The notes: generated by a model not told the origin, from the sequence alone. Positions 46,192 through 55,248 are shown, counted from the stretch's first letter. The stretch: 64,000 nt of DNA from Marinobacter zhanjiangensis (GCF_014651935.1 NZ_BMXV01000006.1:1-64000); one strand, 5' to 3'. A program made the numbers and translations.

Positions 46192-46737
46192 ATGTCCAAT
46201 CTGAATGAGCGCCACAGTAGCCCGGAAGCTTCCCGGGACGACAGCAAGAATTATGAGCAGGTACTGGTTGCCCTGCGGCGGGTTATCCGTGCTACCGATC
46301 TTCATTCCAAGCGCCTGAGCAAACACGCCGGCCTGACCGGCCCGCAGTTGCTGATCATGCGCTCAATCCGGGATCTGGGCGAAGTGACCATCGGTACCAT
46401 TGCCGATCATGTCAGCCTGAGCCAGGCCACGGTCACCACCATTCTTGACCGGCTGGAGCTGCGCAACCTGGTCTACCGAGTGCGCAGTACCCGCGACAAG
46501 CGCAAGGTTCATGCCCACCTGACCGATGAAGGTGACCAGGCGCTGGCCCGTGCACCGCTACCCCTGCAGGACAACTTTATCCGCAAGTTCCAGAACCTGG
46601 ATCAGTGGGAGCAGAGCATGATTGTAGCGTCGCTGCAGCGGGTTGCGAATATGATGGACGCGGATGACATTGATGCGTCTCCGGTGCTTGATGTGGGCTC
46701 GGTGCTGCGGGAAGACGGCTGGAAAGGAAAAGGCTAG
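46192..46737 (+). CDS. MarR-family transcriptional regulator
   Basis: This 181-residue winged-helix regulator contains the core GLTGPQLLIMRSIRDLGEVT, the recognition region VSLSQATVTTILDRLELRNL and the wing RSTRDKRKVHAHLT. Its N-terminal segment (LVALRRVIRATDLHSKRLSK) recalls the CosR/EctR branch that controls compatible-solute genes. This is from memory, and no ectoine genes are in the window. ATG 46192 is preferred; upstream in-frame codons extend antisense through the TPR gene. Its TAG stop lies inside the end of the element at 46734-47002. Confidence 0.85.
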   Translation: MSNLNERHSSPEASRDDSKNYEQVLVALRRVIRATDLHSKRLSKHAGLTGPQLLIMRSIRDLGEVTIGTIADHVSLSQATVTTILDRLELRNLVYRVRSTRDKRKVHAHLTDEGDQALARAPLPLQDNFIRKFQNLDQWEQSMIVASLQRVANMMDADDIDASPVLDVGSVLREDGWKGKG

Positions 46738-47002
46738 TGTGCCGTCCGGTTAATTCGCTGATCTACTGAGCCCCTGAGGGCCTTGAGAGCAAGGCGCGGT
46801 GGTGAAGGTTTGGTGGTTCCAAATCGAGTCAGCGCAACGCGGCTATCAAGGCCCTCAGGGGCTCCCGAAGGGCGCGACGCTGGGACTTCTGGCCGGTGTT
46901 GCCAGTCCTTGATGTGGAACCACCACACCGGCGGACTGGCGCCTTGGCCAGAAGCCCCAGCGTCACGCAGTAGGTCAGCGAATTAACCGCACGGCACACT
47001 AG
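46734..47002. mobile_element. 269-bp MITE-like element with 35-nt terminal inverted repeats
   Basis: The left end (46734-46768) and right end (46968-47002) are inverted copies differing at two of 35 positions; both begin CTAGTGTGCCG. Nested inside are a perfect 19-bp inverted repeat (46768-46786 and 46846-46864), a 19-bp pair with one mismatch (46876-46894 and 46946-46964), an 11-bp pair TGGTGGTTCCA (46811-46821 and 46915-46925) and an 8-bp pair GCCAGTCC (46901-46908 and 46933-46940). There is no coding capacity. TA or CTAG at both ends could be a target duplication, as made by IS630-type transposases. It may instead act as a structured RNA. Confidence 0.7.
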
Positions 47003-47101
47003 GGGCAGGGCAGCAGTCGGCAATGCTGAAGCAGAAAACGCTGAGTTGTCGGGTCCGCCTGGCTGGCGGACCCTGACTGTGAGGTCAGTGCCTGGTAAGG
47101 G
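47003..47101. other. Gap between the element and sufE, with hairpin
   Basis: No gene is present. GGGTCCGCC-TGGCT-GGCGGACCC (47051-47073) is a 9-bp hairpin downstream of sufE on the - strand. It is the likely 3' end of the suf transcript, although no T run follows. Confidence 0.5.
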
Positions 47102-47563
47102 TCAGGCCGCGACTTCTTTCGCCGCGATGTCGCGGATCTTGCCTACCATGGCCCTCAGACCGTTCCCCCGGGTCGGGGAAATGTGGCGGAACAGGTCCAG
47201 GCGCTCGAACAGTTCGTCGACATCGGTGGTCAGCAGTTCACGGGGCGTCTTGCCGTTCATGGCGACCAGAATGATCGCCGCCAGGCCGCGGACGATCATG
47301 GCATCCGAGTCGATCAACAGATACAGCCTGCCACTGTCCTCGTGGAAATGGTGGATCAGCCAGACCTGGCTCTGACAGCCATGAACGTAGTTGCCCTCCA
47401 CCCGCTCATCGTCCGGAAATGCGGGTAGCTGCTTGCCCAGGTCAATAATGTAGGCGTAGCGGTCCTCCCAGTCATCCAGGAACTCGAACGCATCGACCAC
47501 ATCATCCAGGGTGGTGGTCTTGCCCAGGGGGTTATCGAGAAACTGCTGTTCGCTGGCCGTCAT
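47102..47563 (-). CDS. sufE: Cysteine desulfuration protein SufE
   Basis: SufE accepts persulfide sulphur from SufS and passes it to the SufBCD scaffold. The 153-residue product has the active-site cysteine C63 in VHGCQSQVWL. It is the last gene of the suf operon and starts within the sufT stop (4-nt overlap). Confidence 0.93.
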   Translation of the reverse strand: MTASEQQFLDNPLGKTTTLDDVVDAFEFLDDWEDRYAYIIDLGKQLPAFPDDERVEGNYVHGCQSQVWLIHHFHEDSGRLYLLIDSDAMIVRGLAAIILVAMNGKTPRELLTTDVDELFERLDLFRHISPTRGNGLRAMVGKIRDIAAKEVAA

Positions 47564-48102
47564 AGCATCCCCAGTTCAAGTTTCGCCTCGTCAGTGAGCA
47601 TTTCGCTGCTCCAGGGCGGGTCGAAGGTGAGATCCACGGTAACCTTGTCAACATTGGGAACGTGTTCAAGCTTGCGCTTCACATCGTCAGTGATCACGGG
47701 GCCCATGCCGCAGCCGGCGGCGGTGAGGGTCATCAGGATGTGGATGTGGTTGCCGTCGTCGGTGTCGTTGTGGATCTGGCAATCATAGATCAGTCCCAGA
47801 TCAACCACATTGACCGGAATTTCCGGGTCGTAGCAGTTACGCAGGGCTTCCCACACCTGGTTCTCGTTGACGGTGCCGTCGGCGGGAGTCTCGAAGCTGC
47901 TCTCCAGCGGCTGCTTGCCGAGTGCGTCGGCATCGTGCCCCTCGATACGGGCCAGGTTACCGTTCACCGCTACCGTAAAACTGCCGCCCAGCGACTGGGT
48001 GATGGTCACAAAGGTATCCGACGGAATCATGATTTCCGTGCCAGAGGGCACAAGGCGGGCTTCCACCTCGCGTTTGGTCAGGACCACTTCCCGTTCTTGC
48101 AT
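47560..48102 (-). CDS. sufT: SufT-family Fe-S assembly factor (DUF59/MIP18)
   Basis: SufT is an auxiliary factor for Fe-S cluster maturation, important under high iron-sulphur demand in bacteria where it has been studied. The 180-residue product has an N-terminal SufT-specific region and a C-terminal DUF59 domain with YDPEIPVNVVDLGLIYD and AAGCGMGP, with the conserved cysteine. It lies between sufA and sufE in the operon. Confidence 0.9.
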   Translation of the reverse strand: MQEREVVLTKREVEARLVPSGTEIMIPSDTFVTITQSLGGSFTVAVNGNLARIEGHDADALGKQPLESSFETPADGTVNENQVWEALRNCYDPEIPVNVVDLGLIYDCQIHNDTDDGNHIHILMTLTAAGCGMGPVITDDVKRKLEHVPNVDKVTVDLTFDPPWSSEMLTDEAKLELGML

Positions 48103-48131
48103 GCCTGTAATGGCCTCGCTGTTGTCGTCGA

Positions 48132-48485
48132 TCAGGCGACGGTGAAACTTTCACCACAACCACACTCTGCGGTGGCGTTGGGGTTGCGGAACTCGAACAT
48201 GGAATTGACACCCTGAGTCACAAAGTCGATCTCGATGCCGTTGACCATGGGCAGGTGTTCCTTCCTGACGTAGATGTCCACGCCGTCCACGGAATACACC
48301 TCGTCGTCGGCTTCAGGTGTCTCGACCCAATGGGTCTCGTACTTGAAACCAGAGCAGCCACTCTTGCGGATAGCAAGACGAATGCCCCTGGCTTCCGGCT
48401 TTTTCGCCAGCTGCTTGCGCACATGCTCCACGGCCGTAGGCGTCATGGTGACGCCGGCGGCCGGTGTGAAGGTTTCAGCTGTCAT
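48132..48485 (-). CDS. sufA: A-type iron-sulphur carrier SufA
   Basis: SufA carries Fe-S clusters from the SufBCD scaffold to target proteins. The 117-residue product has the three conserved cysteines C44 (SGCSGFKY), C108 and C110 (CGCGESF). ATG 48485 gives family length; a longer in-frame reading starts inside sufS and is rejected. IscA or ErpA are alternative names for the same fold, and the suf context favours SufA. Confidence 0.9.
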   Translation of the reverse strand: MTAETFTPAAGVTMTPTAVEHVRKQLAKKPEARGIRLAIRKSGCSGFKYETHWVETPEADDEVYSVDGVDIYVRKEHLPMVNGIEIDFVTQGVNSMFEFRNPNATAECGCGESFTVA

Positions 48486-48498
48486 GGTTCCACCTCCG

Positions 48499-49752
48499 TC
48501 AGGCAAAAAGGCGCTGGATCTTCTGCAGACCGGTGAACAACTGGTCCACCTCTTCCAGCGTATTGTAGAACGCAAAGGACGCCCGGGCAGTACCGGGAAC
48601 CCCGTAAAAATCCATCAGCGGCATGGCGCAGTGGTGACCGGTGCGGATAGCGATACCCTGCTGGTCCAGCAGGGTACCTATATCACTGGGGTGCAATCCT
48701 TCGATTTTAAAGGACAGCACCGGCACTTTGTTCTGTGCCGTGCCGATCACGCTCATGCCCGGTACCGTCCCGACCAGATCATTGGCCCGGGTCAGCAGGG
48801 CGGCCTCCGCTGCTTCCATGGCCTGGCGGTCCAGCCCTTCCACGTAGTCGATGGCGGCACCAAGACCCACGGCTTCGGCAATGGCCGGCGTCCCCGCCTC
48901 GAACTTGTAGGGCAGGGTGTTCCAGGTGGTCCGCTCGAAGGACACACGCTCGATCATCTCACCACCGCCCTGGTAGGGCGGAATCTCTTCCAGCAGCTGT
49001 TCCCTGCCGTACAGCACGCCAATGCCGGTGGGGCCGAACAGCTTGTGGGAGGAGAAGGTGTAAAAGTCACAGTCCAGGGCCTGCATGTCCGGCCTGAAGT
49101 GAGGCACCGCCTGGGCACCGTCCACCACGGTGATCACGCCCCGGGCCTTGGCCTGCTCGATCAGCGGCGCTATCGGATTGACCGTACCCAGCACGTTGGA
49201 CACATGGGTAATGGCCAGCACGCGGGTGCGCTCCCCCAGCAGGCTGTTGAAGGAATCCAGATCCAGCTCGCCATTGGGGTGCACCTGAACCGGCACTACT
49301 CTGGCACCGGTACGCTCGGCCACCATCTGCCAGGGTACGATATTGGCGTGGTGCTCCATATGGCTCACCAGAATCTCGTCGCCTTCCCGCAGGCGGGGTG
49401 CCAGGCCGTTGGCGACCAGGTTGATGGCTTCGGTAGTGCCCCGGGTCCAGATAATCTGCCGCGTGCTTTCGGCATTCAGGAATCGGCGTACCGTTTCACG
49501 GGCCCCTTCAAAAGCGGTCGTCGCCCGGTCGCCCAGGCTATGGGCGCCCCGGTGCACATTGGAATGCATCTCGCGGTAATAACGGTCCATGGCATCCAGC
49601 ACGGCCACGGGCTTCTGGGCCGACGCGCCATTATCCAGATACACCAGCGGCTTGCCGTTCACCTGTTGGGACAGGATCGGAAAGTCCCGGCGAACAGCTG
49701 CAACGTCAAAACCGGCCTTGCTGGCGTTGTTTGCCACGGAAAGATCGCTCAT
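48499..49752 (-). CDS. sufS: Cysteine desulfurase SufS
   Basis: SufS is a PLP enzyme that takes sulphur from cysteine and hands it to SufE. The 417-residue product has the PLP lysine K237 (FSSHKLFGPTG), the persulfide cysteine C375 (RTGHHCAMP), and the group-II desulfurase layout. It lies between sufD and sufA. Confidence 0.95.
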   Translation of the reverse strand: MSDLSVANNASKAGFDVAAVRRDFPILSQQVNGKPLVYLDNGASAQKPVAVLDAMDRYYREMHSNVHRGAHSLGDRATTAFEGARETVRRFLNAESTRQIIWTRGTTEAINLVANGLAPRLREGDEILVSHMEHHANIVPWQMVAERTGARVVPVQVHPNGELDLDSFNSLLGERTRVLAITHVSNVLGTVNPIAPLIEQAKARGVITVVDGAQAVPHFRPDMQALDCDFYTFSSHKLFGPTGIGVLYGREQLLEEIPPYQGGGEMIERVSFERTTWNTLPYKFEAGTPAIAEAVGLGAAIDYVEGLDRQAMEAAEAALLTRANDLVGTVPGMSVIGTAQNKVPVLSFKIEGLHPSDIGTLLDQQGIAIRTGHHCAMPLMDFYGVPGTARASFAFYNTLEEVDQLFTGLQKIQRLFA

Positions 49753-49758
49753 ACCGGA

Positions 49759-51042
49759 TCAGGCCTCCCTGAAGGTGTGGTCAAAGAACTGGTTCAGGCG
49801 TTCGTTGGCGCTGTCACGAACCTGCTCCACCGGAATCTGTTTGACCAGTTCGTTGATGAACGCCATGGTCAGCAGCACATTGGCGTCGCGGCGGTCGATG
49901 CCCCGGGACACCAGGTAGAACAGCGACGTCTTGTCGAGCTGGCCAATGGTGGCGCCGTGGGCGCACTGCACGTCATCCGCGTAAATTTCCAGTTCCGGCT
50001 TGGTGTCTATCTCCGCCCCGGTGGACAACAACAGGTTCTTGTTGTTCATCTCCGCGATGGAGTTCTGGGCGTCCTGATGAATATGGATGCGACCGTTGAA
50101 CACCGCGTGGGACTCGTCCGCGGCAATGTTGCGGTAGGTCTCCTCGCTGTTGCAGTTGGGCACCATATGATCGATGCAGGTGTGGTTGTCATAGTGCTGC
50201 TTGCCCTGGGTGACCACCACGCCGTTGAGCTTGCACTCGGCGCCTTCGCCTTCCAGCCGCAACTGCAGATCATGCCGGCGCAGAGGGCCGCCAAAGCCGA
50301 CGCAGTGGCTCTCGAAACGGGAGTTGCGCTGCTGGCGGACCCCGGTGGCGCCGATGTGCTGTACGTTCTGGCCTTCCACATTCAGGCGGATGCTGGTGAT
50401 CTGCGCGCCATCACCAACCGTGAACTCGGTAACAGAGTCGACCATGACCGATTCGTCGCCACTGGAAAGGTATTCCTCAACCAGCGTCATCTGGCTGTGG
50501 CGGGCGGCGTCCACATAGATTCGCGGGTAGGCGGAACCACTTGCAGAGGCGGTAACCTCATGCACGATAAACAGGGGCTCGCGCAACACGGTATCCGGCT
50601 TCAGGGTGATCAGCAAACCATCCTCGAAACGGGCCGAGTTCAGACGCGCCATCTGCGTGGCCTTGCTGTCCAGAGTATTGTCCAGGCGCTCGGCCAGGGC
50701 GGTCGCATCAGCGTCGGGCAGGTCGGCAAAACGCTGCACGGACAGGCCATCCACCTGCGGCAGCCTGCTGGCCTCACTGTCTACCACGCCATTGCGGAAC
50801 ACCACCCGGTAGCCGTCTTCGGCCACGCTGGTGCTGGCACTACCGGCGGGCAGGGGAGAGGCCAGCTCGTCGGACAGCTTCAGATGCTTGCTGGAATACT
50901 TCCAGTTCTCGGTCTTGCGGGTCGGCAGTGGCATATCCACCAGAGCCGTACCCCGTTGTTTGCGCAGCGCCAGCAGCGGTTGCGGCAGGGCTTCACCCGC
51001 CGGTTGCAGGAAGGCGCTGGAAAGCGTTGGTGCTGGTCTCAT
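49759..51042 (-). CDS. sufD: Fe-S scaffold subunit SufD
   Basis: SufD pairs with SufB in the SufBC2D scaffold and helps acquire iron. The 427-residue product has the beta-helix core and the family C-terminal block YLVSRGIDRRDANVLLTMAF. In relatives, a histidine in the C-terminal region (here near CAHGATIGQLD) is important. It overlaps neither neighbour and starts 15 nt after sufC. Confidence 0.94.
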   Translation of the reverse strand: MRPAPTLSSAFLQPAGEALPQPLLALRKQRGTALVDMPLPTRKTENWKYSSKHLKLSDELASPLPAGSASTSVAEDGYRVVFRNGVVDSEASRLPQVDGLSVQRFADLPDADATALAERLDNTLDSKATQMARLNSARFEDGLLITLKPDTVLREPLFIVHEVTASASGSAYPRIYVDAARHSQMTLVEEYLSSGDESVMVDSVTEFTVGDGAQITSIRLNVEGQNVQHIGATGVRQQRNSRFESHCVGFGGPLRRHDLQLRLEGEGAECKLNGVVVTQGKQHYDNHTCIDHMVPNCNSEETYRNIAADESHAVFNGRIHIHQDAQNSIAEMNNKNLLLSTGAEIDTKPELEIYADDVQCAHGATIGQLDKTSLFYLVSRGIDRRDANVLLTMAFINELVKQIPVEQVRDSANERLNQFFDHTFREA

Positions 51043-51057
51043 TCCAAAACCTCCTGA

Positions 51058-51822
51058 TCAGTGGGCTGCGGCTTCTTCGTCTTCGACACCCAGCCAGCTA
51101 TAGCCGCGCTCTTCCAGCTCCAGCGCCAGCTCACGGCCACCGGACTTGACGATCCGGCCGCCGGCCAGCACGTGCACGTAATCCGGCACAATATGGTTCA
51201 GCAAGCGCTGGTAGTGGGTCACCATCAGGATCGCCCGGTCCTCGGCGCGCAGGGCGTTGACCCCGTCGGACACCACTTTCAGGGCATCGATATCCAGGCC
51301 GGAGTCGGTTTCGTCCAGAATCGCCAGCTTCGGCTGCAGCAACAGTGCCTGCAGGATCTCGTTGCGCTTCTTCTCGCCACCGGAGAAGCCCTCGTTCACG
51401 CCACGCTTAAGGAAAGCCGGATCCAGATCCACCTGCTGGGAGACCTTCTTCGCCAGCTTCATGAACTCGGCGGCGTTCATTTCGTCTTCCCCACGATGGG
51501 TGCGCATGGCGTTGACCGCGGTGCGCAGAAACTGCAGGTTACTGACGCCGGGAATCTCCACCGGATACTGGAACGCCAGGAAAATACCTTCCCGCGCCCG
51601 CTTCTCGGTTTCCAGCTCCAGCAGGTTTTCCCCGTTCAGCGTAACCTCGCCGGAAGTGACCTCAAATGCCTCATTCCCTGCCAGTACCTGGGACAGGGTG
51701 CTCTTGCCCGAGCCATTAGGCCCCATGATGGCATGGACCTCCCCAGCCTTGATCTCCAGATTGATGCCCTTGAGGATCTCTTTCCCCTCAACGGAAGCGT
51801 GCAGGTTCTTGATACTCAGCAT
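51058..51822 (-). CDS. sufC: Fe-S assembly ATPase SufC
   Basis: SufC is the soluble ABC-type ATPase of the scaffold. The 254-residue product has Walker A GPNGSGKST (34-42), signature FSGGEKKRNE and Walker B AILDETDSGLD. It is separated from sufB by a 245-bp gap holding an inverted-repeat element (51923-52018), unusual inside a suf operon. Confidence 0.95.
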   Translation of the reverse strand: MLSIKNLHASVEGKEILKGINLEIKAGEVHAIMGPNGSGKSTLSQVLAGNEAFEVTSGEVTLNGENLLELETEKRAREGIFLAFQYPVEIPGVSNLQFLRTAVNAMRTHRGEDEMNAAEFMKLAKKVSQQVDLDPAFLKRGVNEGFSGGEKKRNEILQALLLQPKLAILDETDSGLDIDALKVVSDGVNALRAEDRAILMVTHYQRLLNHIVPDYVHVLAGGRIVKSGGRELALELEERGYSWLGVEDEEAAAH

Positions 51823-51922
51823 TTGTAGGATTCTCTCTCGTCAAAAAACGTTCAGAATTCAGTTGTGTCTGTCCCCACACGCCGCTGTGTCAGCAGGCCA
51901 TACAAAGGTTCGGGGGACAGTG

Positions 51923-52018
51923 ATCGGGTAGGGCTTTCCGGGACCTTCAAAAACAGGGACGTTTTTGAAGAGCCTCCAGGGAAGGATTCACGGCGTGTCC
52001 CGGAAAGCCCTACCCGAT
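51923..52018. repeat. Nested inverted-repeat element between sufB and sufC
   Basis: The outer arms 51923-51944 and 51997-52018 are perfect 22-bp inverted repeats (ATCGGGTAGGGCTTTCCGGG start). Inside lies a second hairpin TTCAAAAAC-AGGGAC-GTTTTTGAA (51946-51969). The stretch AGCCTCCAGGGAAGGATTCACGG joins the inner hairpin to the right arm. The structure is symmetrical enough to be a dispersed intergenic repeat. In mRNA it would fold strongly between the two cistrons and could adjust the SufB to SufC ratio. Confidence 0.75.
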
Positions 52019-52067
52019 TGCTGGCCCTCCCCCAGAGCCAGCAGGCAACATTCGCTAATAATCAGGG

Positions 52068-53516
52068 TCAGCCAACAGACCCTTCAAGACTAACCTCAAG
52101 CAACTTCCCGGCCTCGACCGCAAACTCCATCGGCAGCTCCTTGAACACCTCTTTACAGAAGCCGTTCACAATCATGGAAACCGCCTGCTCCGGGTCGATA
52201 CCGCGCTGCCGGCACAGGAACATCTGCTCGTCACTCACCTTCGAGGTGGTGGCCTCATGCTCCACAATGGCCGATTTGTTCTTGCTCTCAATGTAAGGGA
52301 ACGTGTGCGCCCCGCATCGATCACCAATCAGCAGCGAGTCACACTGGGTAAAGTTCCGCGCGCCCTCGGCACCGGGCTGGAACTTCACCAGACCGCGATA
52401 GGCATTGGAACTGCGACCGGCGGAAATACCCTTGGAAATGATCGTACTGGTCGTATTCTTGCCCAGATGAATCATCTTGGTGCCGGTATCCGCCTGCTGA
52501 TAGTTGTGGGTCAGGGCCACCGAGTAGAACTCGCCGACACTGTTATCGCCCTTGAGAATGCAGCTCGGATACTTCCAGGTGACGGCAGAACCGGTCTCCA
52601 CCTGGGTCCAGGAAATCTTCGAACGGTCGCCAAGACAGGCGCCACGCTTGGTGACAAAGTTATAGATGCCACCCTTGCCGTGCTCGTCACCGGGGTACCA
52701 GTTCTGAACCGTGGAATACTTGATTTGCGCATCGTCCAGCGCCACCAGCTCAACCACCGCTGCGTGCAGCTGGTTCTCGTCCCGCATGGGCGCGGTGCAG
52801 CCTTCCAGGTAGCTGACGTGACTGCCGGCATCGGCAATGATCAGCGTACGCTCGAACTGGCCGGTGTTGGCGGCATTGATGCGGAAGTAGGTGGACAGCT
52901 CCAGCGGGCAGCGAACACCCTTCGGAATGTAGACGAAAGAGCCGTCAGAGAAGACCGCGGAGTTCAGGGCGGCAAAGAAATTGTCCCCGGCCGGAACCAC
53001 CGAGCCCAGATACTTCTCCACCAGCTCCGGGTACTTCTGCACCGCCTCGGAAATCGGGCAGAAGATCACGCCGGCTTCTGCGAGCTGATCCTTGAAGGTG
53101 GTACCGATAGACACAGAATCGAAGACCGCATCCACCGCCACACCGGCCAGCTTCTCCCGCTCGTGCAGGGGAATGCCCAGCTTCTCGTAGGTGCGCAGCA
53201 GCTCCGGATCCACTTCATCCAGGCTCTGGGGCATGTCTTCCTTCTTCTTGGGCGCGGAGTAGTAGGAGATAGAGTTATAATCCATCCGCGGGTAATCCAC
53301 GTGCGCCCAGGTGGGGTCATCCATCTCCAGCCAGCGACGGTAGGCCTTCAGGCGCCAGTTAAGCATGAACTCCGGCTCCTGTTTGATCTCCGACAGGCGG
53401 CGGATGACATCCTCGTTCAGCCCGGGTTCAAACGAATCGGTTTCGATTTCAGTCACGAAACCGTGCTCGTATTCCCGTTTGATCAGCTCTTTCACCTCGT
53501 TATCGGTGGTCGCCAT
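52068..53516 (-). CDS. sufB: Fe-S scaffold subunit SufB
   Basis: SufB is the main scaffold on which Fe-S clusters are built. The 482-residue product includes [18 protein letters not shown], the central beta-helix and the C-terminal [21 protein letters not shown], with the conserved scaffold cysteine in [10 protein letters not shown]. It is the first gene of the operon, about 220 nt downstream of the predicted start site. Confidence 0.95.
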   Translation of the reverse strand: MATTDNEVKELIKREYEHGFVTEIETDSFEPGLNEDVIRRLSEIKQEPEFMLNWRLKAYRRWLEMDDPTWAHVDYPRMDYNSISYYSAPKKKEDMPQSLDEVDPELLRTYEKLGIPLHEREKLAGVAVDAVFDSVSIGTTFKDQLAEAGVIFCPISEAVQKYPELVEKYLGSVVPAGDNFFAALNSAVFSDGSFVYIPKGVRCPLELSTYFRINAANTGQFERTLIIADAGSHVSYLEGCTAPMRDENQLHAAVVELVALDDAQIKYSTVQNWYPGDEHGKGGIYNFVTKRGACLGDRSKISWTQVETGSAVTWKYPSCILKGDNSVGEFYSVALTHNYQQADTGTKMIHLGKNTTSTIISKGISAGRSSNAYRGLVKFQPGAEGARNFTQCDSLLIGDRCGAHTFPYIESKNKSAIVEHEATTSKVSDEQMFLCRQRGIDPEQAVSMIVNGFCKEVFKELPMEFAVEAGKLLEVSLEGSVG

Positions 53517-53739
53517 GATCGTCGCTCCGTAATTCTCTCATCGCGGGCACTTGGCCCATTAGTGTTGCCTGCAACCGGGGCTAAGGTTTGCCGCGGGAGG
53601 CAGATTTGAATCCGGGAAGTCGCAGTGGTCGCTCGTCCGGTGAGTACGCCCTGCAATCATTTATTGGATGAGTCGCCATCTCGTGAAAAGCCACGGGAGG
53701 CACTGCCTTTTGGGGCTATCCCGATGTTTCTGATGACCA

Positions 53740-53768
53740 ATTGTACAATATCAGAGTATTTTAGTCAG
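53740..53768 (-). promoter_or_regulatory. suf operon promoter
   Basis: On the - strand, CTGACT (53768-53763), a 17-nt spacer and TACAAT (53745-53740) give a start near 53733, so the transcript runs into sufB. The -35 and spacer are covered by the IscR-like site. Confidence 0.75.
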
Positions 53769-53772
53769 GTAT
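53748..53772 (-). promoter_or_regulatory. IscR type-1-like operator on the suf promoter
   Basis: The 25-nt - strand site begins ATACCTGACTAAAATA and ends TGATAT. It agrees with the IscR type-1 consensus (ATASYYGACTRWWWYAGTCRRSTAT) at about 22 of 25 positions as I count them. It covers the -35 and spacer, so cluster-loaded IscR would repress. No iscR gene is in the window. Confidence 0.7.
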
Positions 53773-53865
53773 TATTTCGTGACAGTCTGAATTATACCCC
53801 AATCGCCGTGCCGAGGCTCCTCAAGCACGGTAATCGGGGTAATAGGGAGGGGCTGTTAACAGGGT

Positions 53866-55179
53866 TTACCGATAATCCACGCGGGTCAGATAGGCATGTG
53901 CGAGATCGGCGGGGGTGTTGTCGGGCTGCGGTATGCGAACCACGTGGCCGCTGCCGGGAGCCCGTTCCGTCGCCTCACCCCGGGCAGTTTCCATCTGTTG
54001 TGCCAGGAATTCCGTGCGGCCGGAGGGGGTGAGAAGCTCCAGGGTGTCGCCCACCCGGAACTGGTTCTTCACATCAATGGTCAGCCAGCCACCGGAGCGG
54101 TCAGTGATGGTGCCTACCACCTGCTGGGTGCCGGCGAAGGAAGAGCCCTGTTCGTAGGTCTGATATTCCTTCGGTGGGTGGCGGCGCAGGAAACCTTCGG
54201 TGTATCCCCGGTTCGACAAGGCCTCCAGCTCGTCCATCATCGCCATGTCGAAAGGTTTGCCCGCCAGCGCGTCATCGATGGCCCGCCGGTAGACGCCGGT
54301 GGTACGGGCCACGTAATAGGTGCTTTTCGTGCGGCCTTCGATTTTCAGGGAATGAATGCCCATTTTTACCAGCTCCGACACATGCTGCACGGCACGAAGA
54401 TCTTTCGAGTTCATGATGTAGGTGCCATGCTCATCTTCGTAGGCAGGAATCAGCCCGCCGGGGCGGTTGGGTTCTTCCAGCAGCATTTCGCGGGGCTCGA
54501 ATTGTCCGACTGTGTCATCCCTTGAGGTGGCTATCAGATCACCGGTCTGGTCCTGATCGTGGGCCACCGGCTTATAGTTCCAGCGACACGCATTTGTGCA
54601 GGCGCCCTGGTTGGCATCCCGGTGGTTCATGTAACCTGATAGCAGGCATCGCCCGGAGTAAGCCATGCAGAGCGCGCCATGGACGAAAACTTCCAGCTCC
54701 ATGCCCGGGACCTGCTGGCGGATTTCACGGATTTCCTCCAGGGCCAGCTCCCGGGACAGGATCACCCGTCGAATGCCCTGGCGGCGCCAGAATTCCACGG
54801 TGGCCCAGTTGACGGCGTTGGCCTGGACCGACAGGTGAATGGCCTGGTCCGGCCAGCGCTCCCGTACCAGCATGATCAGCCCGGGGTCGGACATGATCAG
54901 GGCGTCGGGGCGTCGTTCGATGATGGGCTCCAGGTCTCTCAGGTAGGAGCGCACCTTGCTGTTGTGGGGCGCGATGTTGGAGACCAGGTAGAACGACTTG
55001 CCCTGGCTGTGGGCCAGCTCGATACCTTCCGACAGGGCTGTCACATCCCTGAAACTGTTGTTCCGCACTCTCAGCGAGTAACGGGGCTGGCCGGCATAGA
55101 CAGCGTCGGCGCCGTAGGCGAGGGCGGTTGTCAGGTGGTCCAGGGTGCCGGCAGGGGCGAGAAGTTCAGGCTTGTGCAT
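53866..55179 (-). CDS. trhP: U32-family tRNA 5-hydroxyuridine synthesis protein TrhP (YegQ)
   Basis: TrhP uses prephenate and an iron-sulphur cluster to hydroxylate U34 of certain tRNAs, the first step to cmo5U. The 437-residue product starts MHKPELLAPAGTLDHLTTAL and has the U32 cysteines C171 and C178 (GALCMAYSGRCLLSGY) and C194, C198 (GACTNACRW). The closely related U32 proteins UbiU and RlhA are alternatives. Length and starting motif favour YegQ. It lies upstream of suf and needs a cluster itself. Confidence 0.88.
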   Translation of the reverse strand: MHKPELLAPAGTLDHLTTALAYGADAVYAGQPRYSLRVRNNSFRDVTALSEGIELAHSQGKSFYLVSNIAPHNSKVRSYLRDLEPIIERRPDALIMSDPGLIMLVRERWPDQAIHLSVQANAVNWATVEFWRRQGIRRVILSRELALEEIREIRQQVPGMELEVFVHGALCMAYSGRCLLSGYMNHRDANQGACTNACRWNYKPVAHDQDQTGDLIATSRDDTVGQFEPREMLLEEPNRPGGLIPAYEDEHGTYIMNSKDLRAVQHVSELVKMGIHSLKIEGRTKSTYYVARTTGVYRRAIDDALAGKPFDMAMMDELEALSNRGYTEGFLRRHPPKEYQTYEQGSSFAGTQQVVGTITDRSGGWLTIDVKNQFRVGDTLELLTPSGRTEFLAQQMETARGEATERAPGSGHVVRIPQPDNTPADLAHAYLTRVDYR

Positions 55180-55248
55180 GGGTCTACGATGTCCGGGGCA
55201 TTTTGTTGCCCGGAGTCTGCCGCAGCTTCAAGGCTTATGCATTGACCC

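Larger units (their letters stand above)
53517..53865. other. Regulatory gap between trhP and sufB
   Basis: No credible gene lies in these 349 bases. The upstream half (53733-53800) is AT-rich and carries the suf promoter and the IscR-like operator. The part nearer sufB is the roughly 217-nt leader, with no obvious riboswitch. Confidence 0.7.

Noticed and set aside
46734..47002. CRISPR array or attachment site
   Set aside because: Repeats are inverted and paired, not regularly spaced direct repeats, and there are no cas or integrase genes.
48274..51057. 927-codon open frame antisense to sufA-sufS-sufD
   Set aside because: It crosses three real genes on the opposite strand and has no ribosome site or known domain. 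It is a codon-usage artefact.
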